Positions 11,401 through 24,700 of a DNA stretch of 64,000 nt are shown here, piece after piece. The translations under genes were made by a program, and so were the position numbers. The DNA is taken from contig NC_058196.1 in the NCBI RefSeq assembly GCF_907165205.1, positions 22,176,501-22,240,500 of the forward strand, given 5' to 3'. The notes beneath the pieces were generated by a model. It was given only the letters and a program-made list of their open reading frames with translations, did no database searches and was not told the DNA's origin. Source of the stretch: Coccinella septempunctata (lineage: Eukaryota; Arthropoda; Insecta; Coleoptera; Coccinellidae). How positions within the stretch are numbered: the stretch's first letter is position 1; each line of letters opens with the position of its first letter.

Positions 11401-14400
11401 ATAATAAGAAATCACTAAACATAGCATAGATAAATAAGTGCAAAAGTAACTAAACAGTGAGTTTTATATTGAAGATGAAATGTAAATAAATGTCCAGATC
11501 TTTTGAACTCTTGAGTCTGGAATACTTTACAATAGGACATTATAAAATATACTAACTGACAAAGAAACTGCAACACCCAGAGGGAGCTGTTCAAATTTTA
11601 ATTTTTTTTTTTTTTAAAGATAGGTAATATAGCAAGGACTATATGATTAAAATTTGGAGGAAAAAAACGAAGGGTTTACAATTGTTTTAATCAAATTTGT
11701 TAATAATGTGTTTGTCCACCGCGGTTATCTATACACTCCCCAACAAGTCTTGGCATTGATGCAAGAAGATGGTCTTTGTCTTCCAAGCTACCTGTACTTC
11801 ATGTCTCAGAGCCGCCTCAGGGGCTGGGGTAAATTTCCAAGACCCATGATGTCCCAAACATACTATATGGGCGAAAGATCGGGGGATCTGGGCGGCCATG
11901 GCAAAAAATTCACATGGGTCGCTTCAAAAAAGTTCAAACTATCTCTGGCAACATGAGGTCGAGCATTATCTTGCTAAAATATTGGATTCTCGAGCCGGTT
12001 AAGGTGAGGGAGAACATATGGCTCCGGTATTTCTTGAAGGTAACGCAGCGCTGTCATGTTACCTCGAATAAAGACTAAAGGTGACCTACTTCTATGTGCA
12101 ATAGCACCCCATACCATAACGCCTACTGTCCGGTGTACATGACGCTCAACATCAAAATGAGGTTCACGTCTTTCTCCTCGACGTCGTCTAACCCTTCTTC
12201 GGCCATCATGTTCACCCAAGGAGAATCGAGATTCATCAGAAAAGACGACCTGATGCCATTCTACATTTCAACGTTGTCGTTCTCTGCACCACTGTGATCG
12301 TTGCCGTCGATGCTCAACCCTCAGAGGTAACACAAAATGGGGTCGATAATGCTGCAGTCCAAAAGACCTTATTCTCCTAACCACTCATCAGCCAAAGATC
12401 GAGTTGTCGCAAATCGGTCTCTGATGGCCATAAGTCTTAGACGCCGAACTTCATTTGTGTCCCTTCGACGTCCAAAAAATGTTTATATGAAAAAACCCTT
12501 ACGATTTTTTTCTTCAAATATTAATCATTTACTCCTTGCTACACCAGGTATCCATGTCTTACCAAAAAAAAAAAAATAGAATTAAACAGATCCTTCTGGG
12601 TGTTGCAGTTTCTTTGTCAGTTAGTATATTATTCTGCATATTCAACGTGGGTGTGCTTACATGGGTGCAATTTCCGTTCCTTGTTGCAAACCTGTACCGG
12701 TTGAAAACCAGAAGGAATTGGACAAGCTGAATTGATTTATCAGATACTCAGGCTCCTCAATGCATGGAAACGGATTGGTCCATTCGCTTGCTGATAACCT
12801 GCCCATGATGAACAATGACAATGAAACGAACACGTAAGAAATGCCAATACTTATCCAGGTGTCGATGGCAAATGGTTCGGCGAATGAAAAAAAGTTAGGT
12901 GGTGCAGCGGTTGGCTTCTGGAACAGAATTTTGATACCTGAAAATGATACGCTGATTCAATACTCACGAAAACCTATTTTGGTGATTTATTTTGTGATTC
13001 AGAATCCATTTGGTTGTTTTCACACCTTCATTACACAGATACCAAGTTTTTCATTGTACAGAAAAATGGATGAAATTGTCAAATGACACTGTCTCATTCT
13101 TGTAGCATATACAGGGCGAGTCTTTAATAAAAGATCCCTAGAGTCAAAAGGAACACTTTTTCCCTATGTTATTTTTTAACGAGCTCGATGCAGCCGTTCG
13201 GTCTTGACAATCATTAGATTGATTATCTCTCATTAACAATAACCGTATATGGGAATGTAATGCATATTCTGAAAGAGCAACTCTTCTAGTAATCCATGAA
13301 ATTCTCCAGCTCCAGCTCGATGCAGCCGTTCGAATAAACATCCATGTTCTAAGTTCGCGGACCATATTTTGTCTTCTGCGGACCACTGGTGGTCCATGGA
13401 CCACTAGTTGGGAACTACTGATCTAGTCCGAATCGCAAAAAATGGTCTGGAAAAAAGTGCTTCTTTTTACCTCGAGAATCCTACTGTTGAAATCACCCTT
13501 GTATAATGATAAAATCACAATGAAGTACACTGCGCAAAAAAATTAACGCACATTCTGAAAATCTCAATTTAAATGAGAGTTAACTCTACATTGACTTTAT
13601 AACTTATTTTTTATGTTCTCTCGGAAAGGTTTTCAACGAAACAAGACACATTAAATGGAACAAAAATTCAGGATTTCACCGAATCTTATGTGAAAGAAGA
13701 GAAATGAACAATTTTCAAAATACTGAAATGCTGATAAGTGATTTAATACTTGGTATTTCCACCCCTTGCGTTAATTACAGCTCGGCAACGACGGTTCATA
13801 CTCAAAATGAGTGATCTTAAAATGTTCTGATCTAATCCTTCCCAGATTTCTCCGAGTTGGATTCCTAGGTCATTAAGAGTAGCTGGATGATTTTCTGAAC
13901 TTCTCAGCCTTCTATTGAGCTCAATCGGATTGAGATCTGGACTTCTTGCAGGCCATTCCATTCGAGATACTTGAACCTCTTCAATGTACTCTTGAACGAT
14001 GCGCGCACGATGGGGTCTGGCACTATCGTCCATAAAAATGAAATTTTCACTAATGTATGGGGCAAATAGCACTACATGCTCTTCAAGAATGTTCCTTATA
14101 TACTTATCAGCATTCATAGCTCCATTATCAACGACCACTAGTTCTGTGCGAGCAGTCAAAGATATTCCAACCCATACCATAATCGATCCTCCCCCGAAAC
14201 CAGTAGTATTCAGGAAATTGCACTGAGCATATCTTTCATTTGGACGTCCGTATACAAGAGAACGTCGATCACAATGGTAGAGGCAGAATCTAGACTCATC
14301 TGTGAAGAGAACTTTTTCCCAATCAGCCTCTTCCCAATAATGGATATGCTCTCTCGCAAAATCCAAACGCACCCTTCGAAGGGCTGGGGTAAGAGCTGGG

Positions 14401-17400
14401 CTTCTTGCCGCGACACGAGGCCTTAAATCATATTCTCTGAGGCGATTTCTTATTGTCTGAGTGCCAATTTGCACCTCATGAGTTTGCTCAAGCTGAATTT
14501 GAAGGAGGCGAGCGGTTGCAAACCGTTGTCTCAACGAAGAAACTCTCAAGTAACGTTCTTGAATGGCAGTTATTACCCGTGGTCTACCCTGTCCTGGTCT
14601 TCGGACATTCATACCTGTCTCCCTGAATCGCTGCAACATTCTGGACACACTTGTATGGGAAACTCAAAACCTTTCTGCAATTCTTGTGTAAGTCCAACCT
14701 TCTTCTCGCAAAACAACCGCTTGGGCACATTCCTCTTGGGTAGAAAATCAAAGGAAAGAAAAACTATTGATCAGTAGAATTGATCGAGAACAACTGATTT
14801 TAGAATGGAGCCAATACATTCAAAATCTGATAATATCATCTTTTTTTATTCCTGCTGGGAAAAAAACATCTGTATTGGAGAAAACCGTTGGAAGTGGATA
14901 ACATATGCATGCATAATTCTGATAAAAATAATTATCATTGAGAACACCTTCAGTTGTAGAATAAATTTGAGATATCCATAATGTGCGTTTTTTGCGCAGT
15001 GTATTTTCAGTACCTGCTGATGTTGAAGTATGTACTTCTTCATTATTATTATTATCGTGAAATAGGTAACAATAAAAATACCGTATATTACAGTTGGATG
15101 TCAAAGAATCGCGATATGATTTATGACCCATTATCCACTTATGGTCTTTCAAATATTTATAATCACAGAATCACTTGTGATTAATGAGCCATATATTTAT
15201 TCACTGGTTTATCAAGTTTCGTGATTACGATCATAGACATCTCTAAGATGTAATATTGAAATTTTGAAATGGATACAATGACAATATCCTATCACAGTTC
15301 ACACGTGAGATGTGAAATATAAAATTCCAAAGTGTCAACAGTATTTTACCCAGTTCCATGAATGGCGTGGTGAAGTCAACCGCCTCAGCCCTCTCAGAAT
15401 TGATAGTTAAATCAGCTATAGCCAAATCAGCTGTCTGCAATGAATAAGCAATTAATGAAAGAGAAAAGTGCTCTCCATGGAAACAATCAACCTACTTTGT
15501 TGATCAAATCTCCAATCATTCCAGACCACTGGCCACGACTATTCTTGGCACCATTGCTCTTATCTTCTCGTAGAATGATAATATAATTGAATTTTTCCAA
15601 CTTCGCCATTTCGTCGATCAAATCTACTCCGAAACCTTCGTATCTATCGTTACCGATGAGTTTCTCTGAGGAGTCTTTTAGAAAAGTATATGGTTCCGTC
15701 TAAAATGAAAAATCATACAGGTGGATCTACCAAGTACAAGTTGAAACTATGACAGTTTCAGCAAGCCGGTACAATAAAAATTGGCCAAAAAGGTCACAAA
15801 AATCAGTTTTTTTGAATTTATCTCCTCTCCTGGGCTTCAATTTGTCCGCATTTATTATAAAAGTTGTAGGGCATAATATTTTGTACAAGTTTTGTCCGAA
15901 GCGATTTTTTCTACGTTTGAAAGTTTTCGAGATATATGGCGATGAATGTACATTAGACTGGGTTTCTACATTGACCTTGGCCTTTCGCATGTGTGGCTGA
16001 GCTCCTCGCCCTTATCGTCCTCTAACTCTAAAACGGTTAAAAGTAGATAAAATTACGTCAGACAAAAGTTGTATAGAATTAAATTGTCTACAACTTTTAT
16101 TCTGAATACAGAAACGATTAGAGGTACAGGAAAGGAGATATTTAAAAAAAATTCCTTGTTATCATCTTCAAACTGTCAGATCAAGAAAACCACCCCTGAT
16201 TAGTGTCAGATTAATGGGTCAACACGGCTGCAACACCGAGATTAACCATCTGTATGAAAATCTGACATCTCGAGTATGAAGTACAAGTACGCTCGAGTAA
16301 ATCCCGATTTAGCATCGTCGGCTACCCAACTAAGATGACGAACTCATTGAATTGAATTATAAGGAAAACCCCATTTAAATTAGTGGTTTCTGGCGTACCT
16401 TTTGACTTTTTGAGCTGACCACCGAAAGGGTTTATACCCTTCCTAATCTTAGTAGATGAATTTTCGAATGAAATTCCGAGTAGTAGCATTATACGTTATG
16501 AAATTTTTGACTCACCAAAGCAGTAATAACAATTAGAGTCTTGTTAACGAGACTTGTTGGATCTTCTTCTTCGTCATCATCTTCCCAACTCTGTGGATAA
16601 GGTAGCGGCCTTTGAATCTGCACACCCTCACTCATGTTCCAATAACCGATATCAACCAGACCTCTTTCTTGGACTTCAGTGAGGATGAGTGTGAAATCAC
16701 TTCTGAATCCCTCATTGTCAAATTTGACCATACCGGTCCGACCTTCTATCCTGATCTGTCGAAAGATCAACTCATGCATTATCCATACCAAGAATGTTTA
16801 AACATACAGGGAAAATGGTTTTGTGTTTGACTTCTTCATCTGCCAAAACAACGAGAAAGTTCTTATACCTATAGAAACTGAAATCTTTTTGTTTATATAC
16901 AGTGTGCGAATGAATATAGTCACCAAAAATCTTTGAATTTTCTAGCTAAAATTCCGATTTAGATCATGTACAAGACGTTGTAAAGCCTTAGAAGAAAGGG
17001 TAATATTGGGGAAAGAATAAATCCAAAGAGCTATAATTTCATTTAATGATTTAGGTACTTGAAAGAATAAATCCTCACCGTTCGTATTATGTTCACCAAA
17101 CTAGATCCATATTCCCAGGCATTGGTATCATTGCATGAGTGACCTTCGTTTGCTGGATTTGTACCTTCTTCCAAATTGCTCATAGCGTCACTGAGCATAA
17201 ACATTGCATCTGCAATCAGCGCAGAGCTGGTCTTTAGGGAACAGTCCTTTGTATGGGCTTCATTTCCTGATTCTTCAGACTTGCACATTTCTTTCGTGAA
17301 GTCTTCAGTCATTTTCAAATCCGATCTCAATAGTTTGACCTATCAACAAGAAGTTGGTGAAAGCAGACATTATGCCAACCCTACACCAATGGAGGAGATG

Positions 17401-19628
17401 AATTTTTCTCTTCTGGATACTATGCTACATATACACCGGTCACAATCAAATTTTACAGCAGGATTTTGTGGTGACTTTATCAACAAACTCAATAGTGAGT
17501 AGTTAACAATCTTCTTCAGCTTTACTACAATTAGTGGTGAATGTTCGTTTTCGAAAAAATAACTCACCCCAGTAATATTAGTGTTGCTATATTGAAATGG
17601 CTCCAGGTCTATGGTATGAAAATCCAAGTTGGTGATGAAATAATTATAATTCCTATTCATCAAACCCAACTGTTGCGCCTGTCTCAAAACTTCTTGCAGT
17701 ACCTCTAATCTGCAGTCTATAACGATGTTATTGACAGGAGAATCCGCTATTTCTCTGAACTGATCCCTGTTAAACTTTCTGATTCAAATTCTGTCCATAA
17801 ATTTCTGAGTTGTATGCCTACCTATAGACACCAGTATCATCAGGATCTAGTTGTCTAGTTACTATCAAATAGGAGTTATCATGGCTCAATTTCATCAGAT
17901 CCAAGAGCCTCAAAAAACTTTCATCATCATCGTAGAAGAGAATGAATTGTTTCCAATCAAATTTCTTTATGATCTCTACGTAGGCCATTGAGAGCTGTGT
18001 AGGGTGAGGGTGAAAATTCATTATGGATGAATCTCTTTGTGGCCTGAAGAAGAATTTACGTGAAGAGACATCTTTGGAATATTCTGCTTCATATAATGAT
18101 ACAAGAAGAGTAATTTATTTTACTATTTTGTAGGAAAATAGCTCTAATAGATCAATTTTTATTTTTAACTAGCTGACCCAGCAGACGCTGTCTTATCTTA
18201 TAAAGAGGGAATATTTAGTAGGTAATTGGAAGTAAAACTAGAGATAAAAATTTATTTACAATAGTGAAAAAAGTGCCAATCAATAAAAGTCACAATTACA
18301 AAAATAAAGGAACATGTAATTGATATTTTTACCCATTTTTACCCCTGTTATGAAAAGCAACACAAAAAAAGTGTGAATGACATTATACATGAAAAGTTGG
18401 GTAATTTTGTGAAAATTGGCCTGTTCGAGTGTTTCTCTACAAAATAGTAATAACCGAAGATAGGAATTTTATGTGTTACTTTTTACTCACTCTATAAATC
18501 GAACCATGGTAACTCACCGATGATTCCACCTGGTCTGTATGACAGGTACCTCTTTGGCGTCACAAACAGACTGTATTGCCTCAAAATTATCTGGATTATA
18601 TGGTCCGAAAATTGTTATTGCTCCGAATTCGAGAAGTTGGCATGCCTTTGAAGAAGCTTGGAACATGTTGTATGGTTCCAAGATCTCTATAACGGGCTTG
18701 AGTTGCTGATCATCATTCCTTTGAAGATTAACCAATTCGATGGCAATCTCGAAGGCCTTCTTATTTTCTTCATGATCTTCGTCGAAAATTCCACCTTTAT
18801 GAAAAGTTCTTCAATCATAAACATTCGGCACAAAATTAACAGCAATTATTTTGTGGATTTTTTTTTAAGTAGCGGAGCATAGGTTTTCGATTATTGGTTT
18901 ATTATGCTATAAATTTTCGAGATTGGTCACGAGAGAAATTATGACTTTTGAAAACTCCAAGGTTTCCACAAACCAATAAAAAAACTGGTCCTTCACAATC
19001 CTTTAAATAAAGGAATACACACGATGCATCTACAGCAATTTTCTTACAATGTTACCTAACAAAGATCATTTTTAAAGAAATCTAGTGATTTGATAAGTTC
19101 AATGTAACGTTTCATAGCCTTTATCAGACTACTGCACCAGACAATTGAATGAATTGTTTTTAGAACAAATCAGAGGGAGCAGTTATAGTGCTGAAATTGA
19201 TAATGGAAGGCATGTATGCAGCATTCCTATGAAATAAAACTCAAGAAAAACTAACGGAGATTGACACAAGAATTTTTTCAAATTAGATCTCCCTGGTAGT
19301 TTGACAAGAAGACAAGGTGTTATAAATTTTTTTTTCGATTTTTTAGATTCATTGTTGGAAAATGATGAACTGGCAATGTAAAAGTTGTAATTGTAATAAA
19401 GGAAATTGATACTCCTTTAAAGCCATACAAACACTAAATAGACAATCAAATGACGCAATGGAATGTGTTTATTCTCTTTCGAAAACGAAAGTTTATCTAG
19501 AACTAGATGTATACCTACAGATCCAACTCATATTTTGTGTACTTACCTATTACGTGGTCACCAGAAGCTCTGCAAATCAGTATTAAGAATATGCAACATT
19601 TCACCGAACCCCACGATTTTTTTATCAT
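8468..19628 (-). CDS. Kainate-type ionotropic glutamate receptor, copy A
   Basis: This is a glutamate-gated cation channel subunit, 908 aa from 13 exons (5' to 3'): 19628-19547, 18794-18518, 18043-17822, 17766-17568, 17339-17079, 16755-16516, 15699-15496, 15434-15350, 12937-12661, 10957-10750, 9584-9359, 9210-9095, 8797-8468; all phases agree. The signal peptide starts MIKKSWGSVKCCIFLILIC. The amino-terminal domain spans about 28-425. Ligand-binding S1 has GQWSGMIGDL and DLTINSERAEAVDFTTPFM (glutamate-binding Arg kept). M1 is TWISIGISYVFVSLSLFIMG; the pore is FWFSTGTGLQQGTEIAP (Q at the Q/R site); M3 has SYTANLAAFL. S2 has YGAKANGAT, the kainate-type GAT, and FMESTSIEY with the binding Glu. 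KRRWWQERRGGGQC precedes M4. The pore text T-G-L-Q-Q-G departs from the usual L-M-Q-Q-G. It sits directly downstream of paralogue B, on the same strand. Confidence 0.93.
10260..10586. mobile_element. Half copy of the CTCACCTTTGAAAACACCCT repeat family
   Basis: It ends GCCTCACCTTTGAAAACACC at 10559-10578, like the right end of the complete element at 31010-31627. Its body (GGACAATGAATG inverted, TTTTGACGAGTTCTACCTTC) matches that element and the copy at 39440-39650. It lies in an intron of receptor A. Confidence 0.5.
11116..11400. mobile_element. Solo arm of the 1441-2305 foldback family
   Basis: Sequence from AATCATAAGGGGTTGTTATT to TTTACAGACACCCTGT matches the right arm at 2022-2305 nearly base for base, including AAAGTTATGAGATCTAAAAA and GGAGGTCGATTTCGAAAAAA. 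Only one arm is present here, in an intron of receptor A. Confidence 0.7.
11552..12624 (-). mobile_element. Degenerate Tc1-like transposon with 29-bp terminal inverted repeats
   Basis: The ends are perfect inverted repeats (CTAACTGACAAAGAAACTGC, then AACACCCAG) flanked by TA at 11550-11551 and 12625-12626, the Tc1/mariner target. On the minus strand, fragments of a Tc1-type transposase remain: VVFSDESRFS followed by GVMVWGAIAHRSRSPLVFIR and GNMTALRYLQEI, with HVLPH-like text. No intact reading frame survives and the C-terminal catalytic part is missing, so at 1073 bp it is a deleted copy. Its right end lies about 35 bp from the splice donor of the pore exon of receptor A (12661). Confidence 0.85.
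13108..13506. mobile_element. MITE with TATACAGGGYGAGTCTTT ends
   Basis: The left end ATATACAGGGCGAGTCTTTA and the right end AAATCACCCTTGTATA are imperfect inverted repeats. Internal text (AAAAAATGGT with CTGGAAAAAAGTGCTTC) is shared with the elements at 23323-23457 and 28252-28950. Non-coding; in a receptor A intron. Confidence 0.5.
13528..15001 (-). mobile_element. Tc1-like DD34E transposon
   Basis: The ends CACTGCGCAAAAAA...CGCACAT are inverted repeats, flanked by TA at 13526-13527 and 15002-15003. The element is 1474 bp and lies in an intron of receptor A in the same orientation as the gene. It carries the broken transposase described separately. Confidence 0.9.
13743..14760 (-). pseudogene. 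Tc1-like transposase, broken
   Basis: The frame open at 14648-13743 encodes 301 aa of a DD34E transposase: paired-type helix-turn-helix (SRMLQRFRETGM, GRPRVITAIQERYL), VLFTDESRFCL (first Asp), MVWVGISLTARTEL, FIFMDDSARPHRA (second Asp) and WPARSPDLNPIE (Glu). Upstream text in the same frame (ECAQAVVLREEGWTYTRIAE) continues the N-terminus but is cut by one in-frame TGA. After NPIE the usual HVWDxLG-type residues are missing, a small deletion. Both lesions suggest that this copy is inactive. Confidence 0.85.
15751..16333. repeat. Long interspersed repeat, inverted partner of 20300-21184
   Basis: It begins GACAGTTTCAGCAAGCCG and runs to GATTTAGCATCGTCGGCTA. Many blocks recur reverse-complemented at 20300-21184, such as ATGCGAAAGGCCAAGGTCAA, GGCGATGAATGT and TCAGATTTTCATACAGATGG. 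It is non-coding and lies in an intron of receptor A. I do not recognise the family. Confidence 0.65.
18170..18500 (+). repeat. CTAGCTGACCC-type insect interspersed repeat
   Basis: It opens AACTAGCTGACCCAGCAGAC, the same opening as the better preserved copy at 50645-50985. The 3' boundary is uncertain. Intron of receptor A. Confidence 0.4.
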
Positions 19629-21717
19629 CTTCACTCAACGAAAACAAGCCATTCTCTGTGATGTTTTCGTTTATTTCTGGAACTGTTACCGTTGGCAATT
19701 GTAGGAACATTGGTGTCGGTTTATTATTAGATCAAAATTATAGACTTTCTATTCCTTATTATTGTAGGGATATCGGATATAATCACTTTTCCTTTTTAAC
19801 AGGTACATAACAGGTTTTTTTGGCATTTTCCTTATCAACCCCAATAATGATTTTATATTTGTCTGTTCGATACAAAATTGCCAATTCATTTAGGACCAAT
19901 TGCAAGATTAACTAGTACCTATACTCAGACAATGATATACAGTGCGAGTCTCCTTACTTGGAATAAATTCGGTGAATCAAAGACGTTTTTTCTTTGCTGT
20001 AAATATGCGGGGGGGTTTGGGGGTTCAAACCCCTCCCGAAATAATATAGGTATATAATATCAGTTTCAGAAAGTCTCACTTTATATGTCAAAATTTCATT
20101 TCAGACTGTTCTTTTTGAATCATTCATTCTGTATTAATCCGGTATTCTGTATTTAGGTATTCTTTTGCAATTCTGTATTGATTATTAATTCTTATTCGAT
20201 CGTTGTGTTATTTCTTCATTCTTGATTAACGGCTATAGATTTTTTTCTGAGGTGTTGCGAATAGCTTGGGAAAACGGAGATTACAAGTAGTTGGGGAGCC
20301 AACGATGCTAAATTGGGATTAACTCGAGCGTCGTGGAGACCTAGTGGATTTTGAAGATTATTTTTGCAGCGGTGGGGAAGGCGTCTGCAGGTTTTTCGAA
20401 GATGTAAAAAAAATCGTCAGGTGTACATAATCGAGCGTATTATATTAAGATACTGTATAGGCCGTAAACTGATAAAGTCTATGATATATACCCAACGTGC
20501 CCCTGATAATAAATTCATGCTTATCTGACAGTTTGCGCGGTGGGGCTGGTCGTACGTTGAAAATGGTAAAAAAAAAATTTTTAGAGCATGTCAGATTTTT
20601 AGAGGATATGTTAATTGGACCAAAAGGAAGCTACTTTTCGAAGACTGACAATTCATTCGGACGTAACGCAAGGCCACGGCGGTCCTTCTACATACTTGAG
20701 CGTGTCAGATTTTCATACAGATGGTTGATCTCGGTCTTGCAGACGTGTTGACCCATCAATCTGACACAAATCAGGGGGGGTTTTCTTAAGCTGACACTTC
20801 GAAGATAACAATACATTTCTTTAGAATATATCTCCCCTCCTGTACCTCTGATCTCTTTTGTATTCATTATGAAGGCTGTAGATAATAAAATTCTATAACA
20901 CTTTTGTCTGAAGCAATTTTAGATACTCTTAGCCGTTTTCGAGCTAGAGGGTGCTGAGAACTAGGAGCTTAGCCACACATGCGAAAGGCCAAGGTCAATG
21001 AACATTCATCGCCATATATCAAAAACGTTCGCACGTAGGAAAAATAGCTTCGGACAAAATCTGTAGAAAATGTTATGCTATACAACTTTTATAATGAGAG
21101 CCCAGAAGTGTAGAAAATTCAAAAAAACTGATTTTTGTGGCTTTTATGGCTAATTTTTATTTCTTCGGCTTGCTGAAACTGTCAGTATATATTTTTTCCG
21201 TTACTCAAATTAAAAAAAAAATCCGCCGCGCTCGAGAATGATTGCGATCTGTACCCATTGTCCGATTAGTGGAAGTCTTGGTTCTGGCTGGCGGACAAAT
21301 CGGGAACTTCCGCGGCGCGTTCTAGATCGGATCATCTTTTTTTTCCGTTCAATTCACTCTGTAAAATAATCACTTCTCACTGATATCTGTACATAAGAAT
21401 GAGAGAATTTTTTAACTACGTATAGGAGACTGTACTCTGTTCGCTATTTCTATATATTGTAGGCGACGTTCTGGAAGACGGGATCTGGAAGGCTCCCGAA
21501 AGAAACCCATTATTGGAAACTAACTGAAAACTTTGAAAGTAAGCGAAGAATTTCAGATTTTTTTTTCATAAGGATAATCATAACCTCGTTCAGTTATAAA
21601 CATTTATTCATATCAATTTCATACGACAATAAAAATCTGTTTTTGAATCAATAACAACAATTTTTTCAATTCGGTAAGCAAATTCAACTCATAAAGAAAT
21701 CCTCTTCTATACATATT
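19629..21717. other. Intergenic region between the two glutamate receptor genes
   Basis: It holds the promoter side of receptor A, the 3' flank of receptor B and a large inverted-repeat copy at 20300-21184. A GC-richer patch at 21220-21330 (CCGCCGCGCTCGAG, CTTCCGCGGCGCGTTC) stands out from the AT-rich surroundings, but no gene was found in it. Confidence 0.5.
20300..21184. repeat. Inverted partner of the 15751-16333 repeat
   Basis: Reverse-complement match to 15751-16333 with an extra 300 bp near 20340-20690. It ends GGCTTGCTGAAACTGTCAG, the mirror of the start of the other copy. The two copies lie about 4 kb apart and flank the 5' half of receptor A, including its signal-peptide exon. Confidence 0.65.
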
Positions 21718-24700
21718 TCATTTGGACATCTCTTCATAACCTTCTCCAGTTGGGTCTTCCTCTTCGCCCCTCAATACAGGCTTGGAACTGTTTTCAAAGT
21801 CGACATAACATTTCATTTCGTGCTTAAATGTTCGCCATATGGAAATTTTACTTCTTCTACTTATTGATATTATGCTGATAATTTTCTCTATTAGCACGAT
21901 CAGAAGGCCTATCATTAAGCCTTCAATGGTGACTATGAAAACCCCCTCAACGTTCTTCATACCCAATGGAGTAGCCTCTGAAGAGTCTTGGTCCTGGAAA
22001 ATAAAATATAAGTGGTGTATTTGGGTTGGCATATTTTGTATAGTAGGTACATAATAAGATAATATATGTCTATCATCTAGGAGATTACTGGCGAGTAATA
22101 AAAATTGACAAAATAGCTTTTGAAGATGAAGCTTTGGAAGTCATGAGCCAACTTTTACTACCTCAAATATTGAATCTGAAATTTTTTTTGGAATATCATT
22201 CAGCAGGGACTTGTAATTGATAAAATTATTTGATAGAAACTTACAACACACTGGCCACCTCCTCTTTTTTCCTGCCACCACTTCCTCTTCAAGTTATCCA
22301 TCACTCCAGTAGACTGTAGCTTCAAAATAGCCGAACTCAACTTGCTTCTATACGGAGAGTCTGTTCCAAAAAAATAAAAAAAAACATACTATGTACATAT
22401 AAGTTCTGATTTAATACATATATAGTCAACAAAAACTATAGATACAAGTAAACAGAAATATTAAAAATTAAAAAAGCAAAAATAATTATTCAATAACTGT
22501 TCTTGTCGCTACTGGAGAATTTAACTCACGCTTTCTCATGGCTATTCCATATCCTTTATTGTCCAGTAAATCTCCGTACATTGCCAAGTTACAGTGTCTT
22601 TGAATTTCATAGTCTATAGCTGTGTTCTCCATGAAGAAGGCGTATTGAGTTTCCATAGCCAACTTCACACCGTCGGCGTTCTCTTTCACCATGTCATCAT
22701 CATGAGTCCTCATATGTTCGAAAATCTTCTGATAAATGGGATTTTTCGAGTTCTGAAAAATGATCAATGCTGTCAAAGATCACTATCAAATGATATTTCG
22801 TTATGAGCATGTAAACATTTGATTTTCCCTAAAATTAGCAGTCGTGCAAAAATAACAGCTTCTAAAAGTTTCGAAAAATAGTCATAAAGGTATATACATT
22901 GCCTATTCAAAAGCCTTGAGGAAATATCCTTGGACGATAAAGTTGGATGAGATCAGATCATCGAAATCTAACTAGAATTGAAAGCTGTGAAGTGCTCAGA
23001 AAATTACGTATGGCCAATCGGCCACACAAAGGGTAGATACCTAACTCACTTTGAAAAAATTGTAAGTAGCTCCCTTCTTTTTGGCACCATATCTGATTTT
23101 CTTGATCTCAGCATTCTCAACGAGTGACGTCACATCGGTAAACATATTTTCTGGGTTTTCTTTTGCCAAAGAAGCAGCCAAATTTGCGGTATAGGAGGCA
23201 ATTAAAATTAGAATTAAAAACATCCACATCGTACCTACCATCCTCGTGGCTGTGGCTCTGTAACATATACCTTCTCAATTATTTCAACTATTACAAAGAT
23301 GAAATTTCTATAATTTCAATCTTATACAGGGTGAGTCTTTGACTCGTACAAAGCCGATTCGGAAAAAAATGGTATAGAAAAAAAGTGTTTTTTTTACCTC
23401 AAAAATCTAATGTTACAATATTTGTACGAGTCACCTCACCTTGTATAGTAGTTTTTATTACAAGTAGAAGAAATATTCCCGATTCCTCCACAGCGATGAG
23501 AGTTTTTTGAAGATGAAACACAAATTCATTCAATTTGATCCTTACCTTTGACTAGCAGTTTCTATTATTTGGATGATAAAAAATTATGTACTTACATTGG
23601 TGCTATTTCACTTCCTTGTTGCATCAAACATCCCATGGAAAACCAGAAAGAATTTGGCAAGGTGAATTGGTTGACCAAGTACTCAGGCTCTTGAATACAA
23701 GGATAAGGATTGGTCCACTCACTAGGGCAAATTCTGCCAAGAAGAAACATGGAGAATGATACTAACAGGAAACATAGGAACAGTCCCACCCACGTGTCAT
23801 ATGAGAACGGATCAGCGAAAGAGAAAAAATTCGGTTCAGCTTCTTTAGGCTTTTGAAACAGAATGGCAATACCTTAAATGAATATAAACGAATGTAACTT
23901 CAAAATAGGTACATACTTAATTTCTAAATGTTTAGTAAGATGTACTTTTATTATCACACTCGTGTGGAAGGCTCACCTAAATTCATGAACGGCGTGGTGA
24001 AATCAACAGCTTCTGCTCTCTGTGAATTGATTGTTAAATCTGTTATAGCCAGATCAGTGGTCTGGAAAAAAATACATTCGTGCCGTGAATATTGCAGAAA
24101 TTGACGATAGTTATCGTCTGATTGAATAAAATGAATCAAAGAGAAAAACAGATATACAAAGTTGTAAAAAACTACAGTTAAGACAAAAAAATAAATATAA
24201 ATAACAAAAATAATTTTATTGCAGCAAGTTTGTCTTGGCTTGGTAACCAGTGCATCTCAAAGTAAGTGAAGGTCAACAGTAATTGCAAAACATGTGTAAT
24301 GGTTAATAACTTGTAATGGCGTTTCCTCGGAAGTCTCGAGCGCCAGCTATTCTTTAGAGGGGAAATAGCATACCAACCCTGTTGGCTTCGAGTTGTAGAC
24401 AAGGTTTCTTGCTATCTAGGGAGTTAGCGATAACTATTGAAAGTCAAAATTCGAGTTCACAAATTTATTCGATGTTTCGAAATAAGGAACACAGTGACGG
24501 CAGATTCGGGTGACTTGGGACAGTCCTGTAACTTGGGACAATTACCCCCTTGCAGATTTCTTTGATTCTTACCATTTATGAGTGAAGGGACAAACTTCTA
24601 AGACTGTGTGTGTAGCGTCTTTTCGGTTAGTGTAACAATTAATTCCTGTTGAATTTGCCATGACCAGAGCGTTTGAATTGACAGGAAAAATTATCGAACT

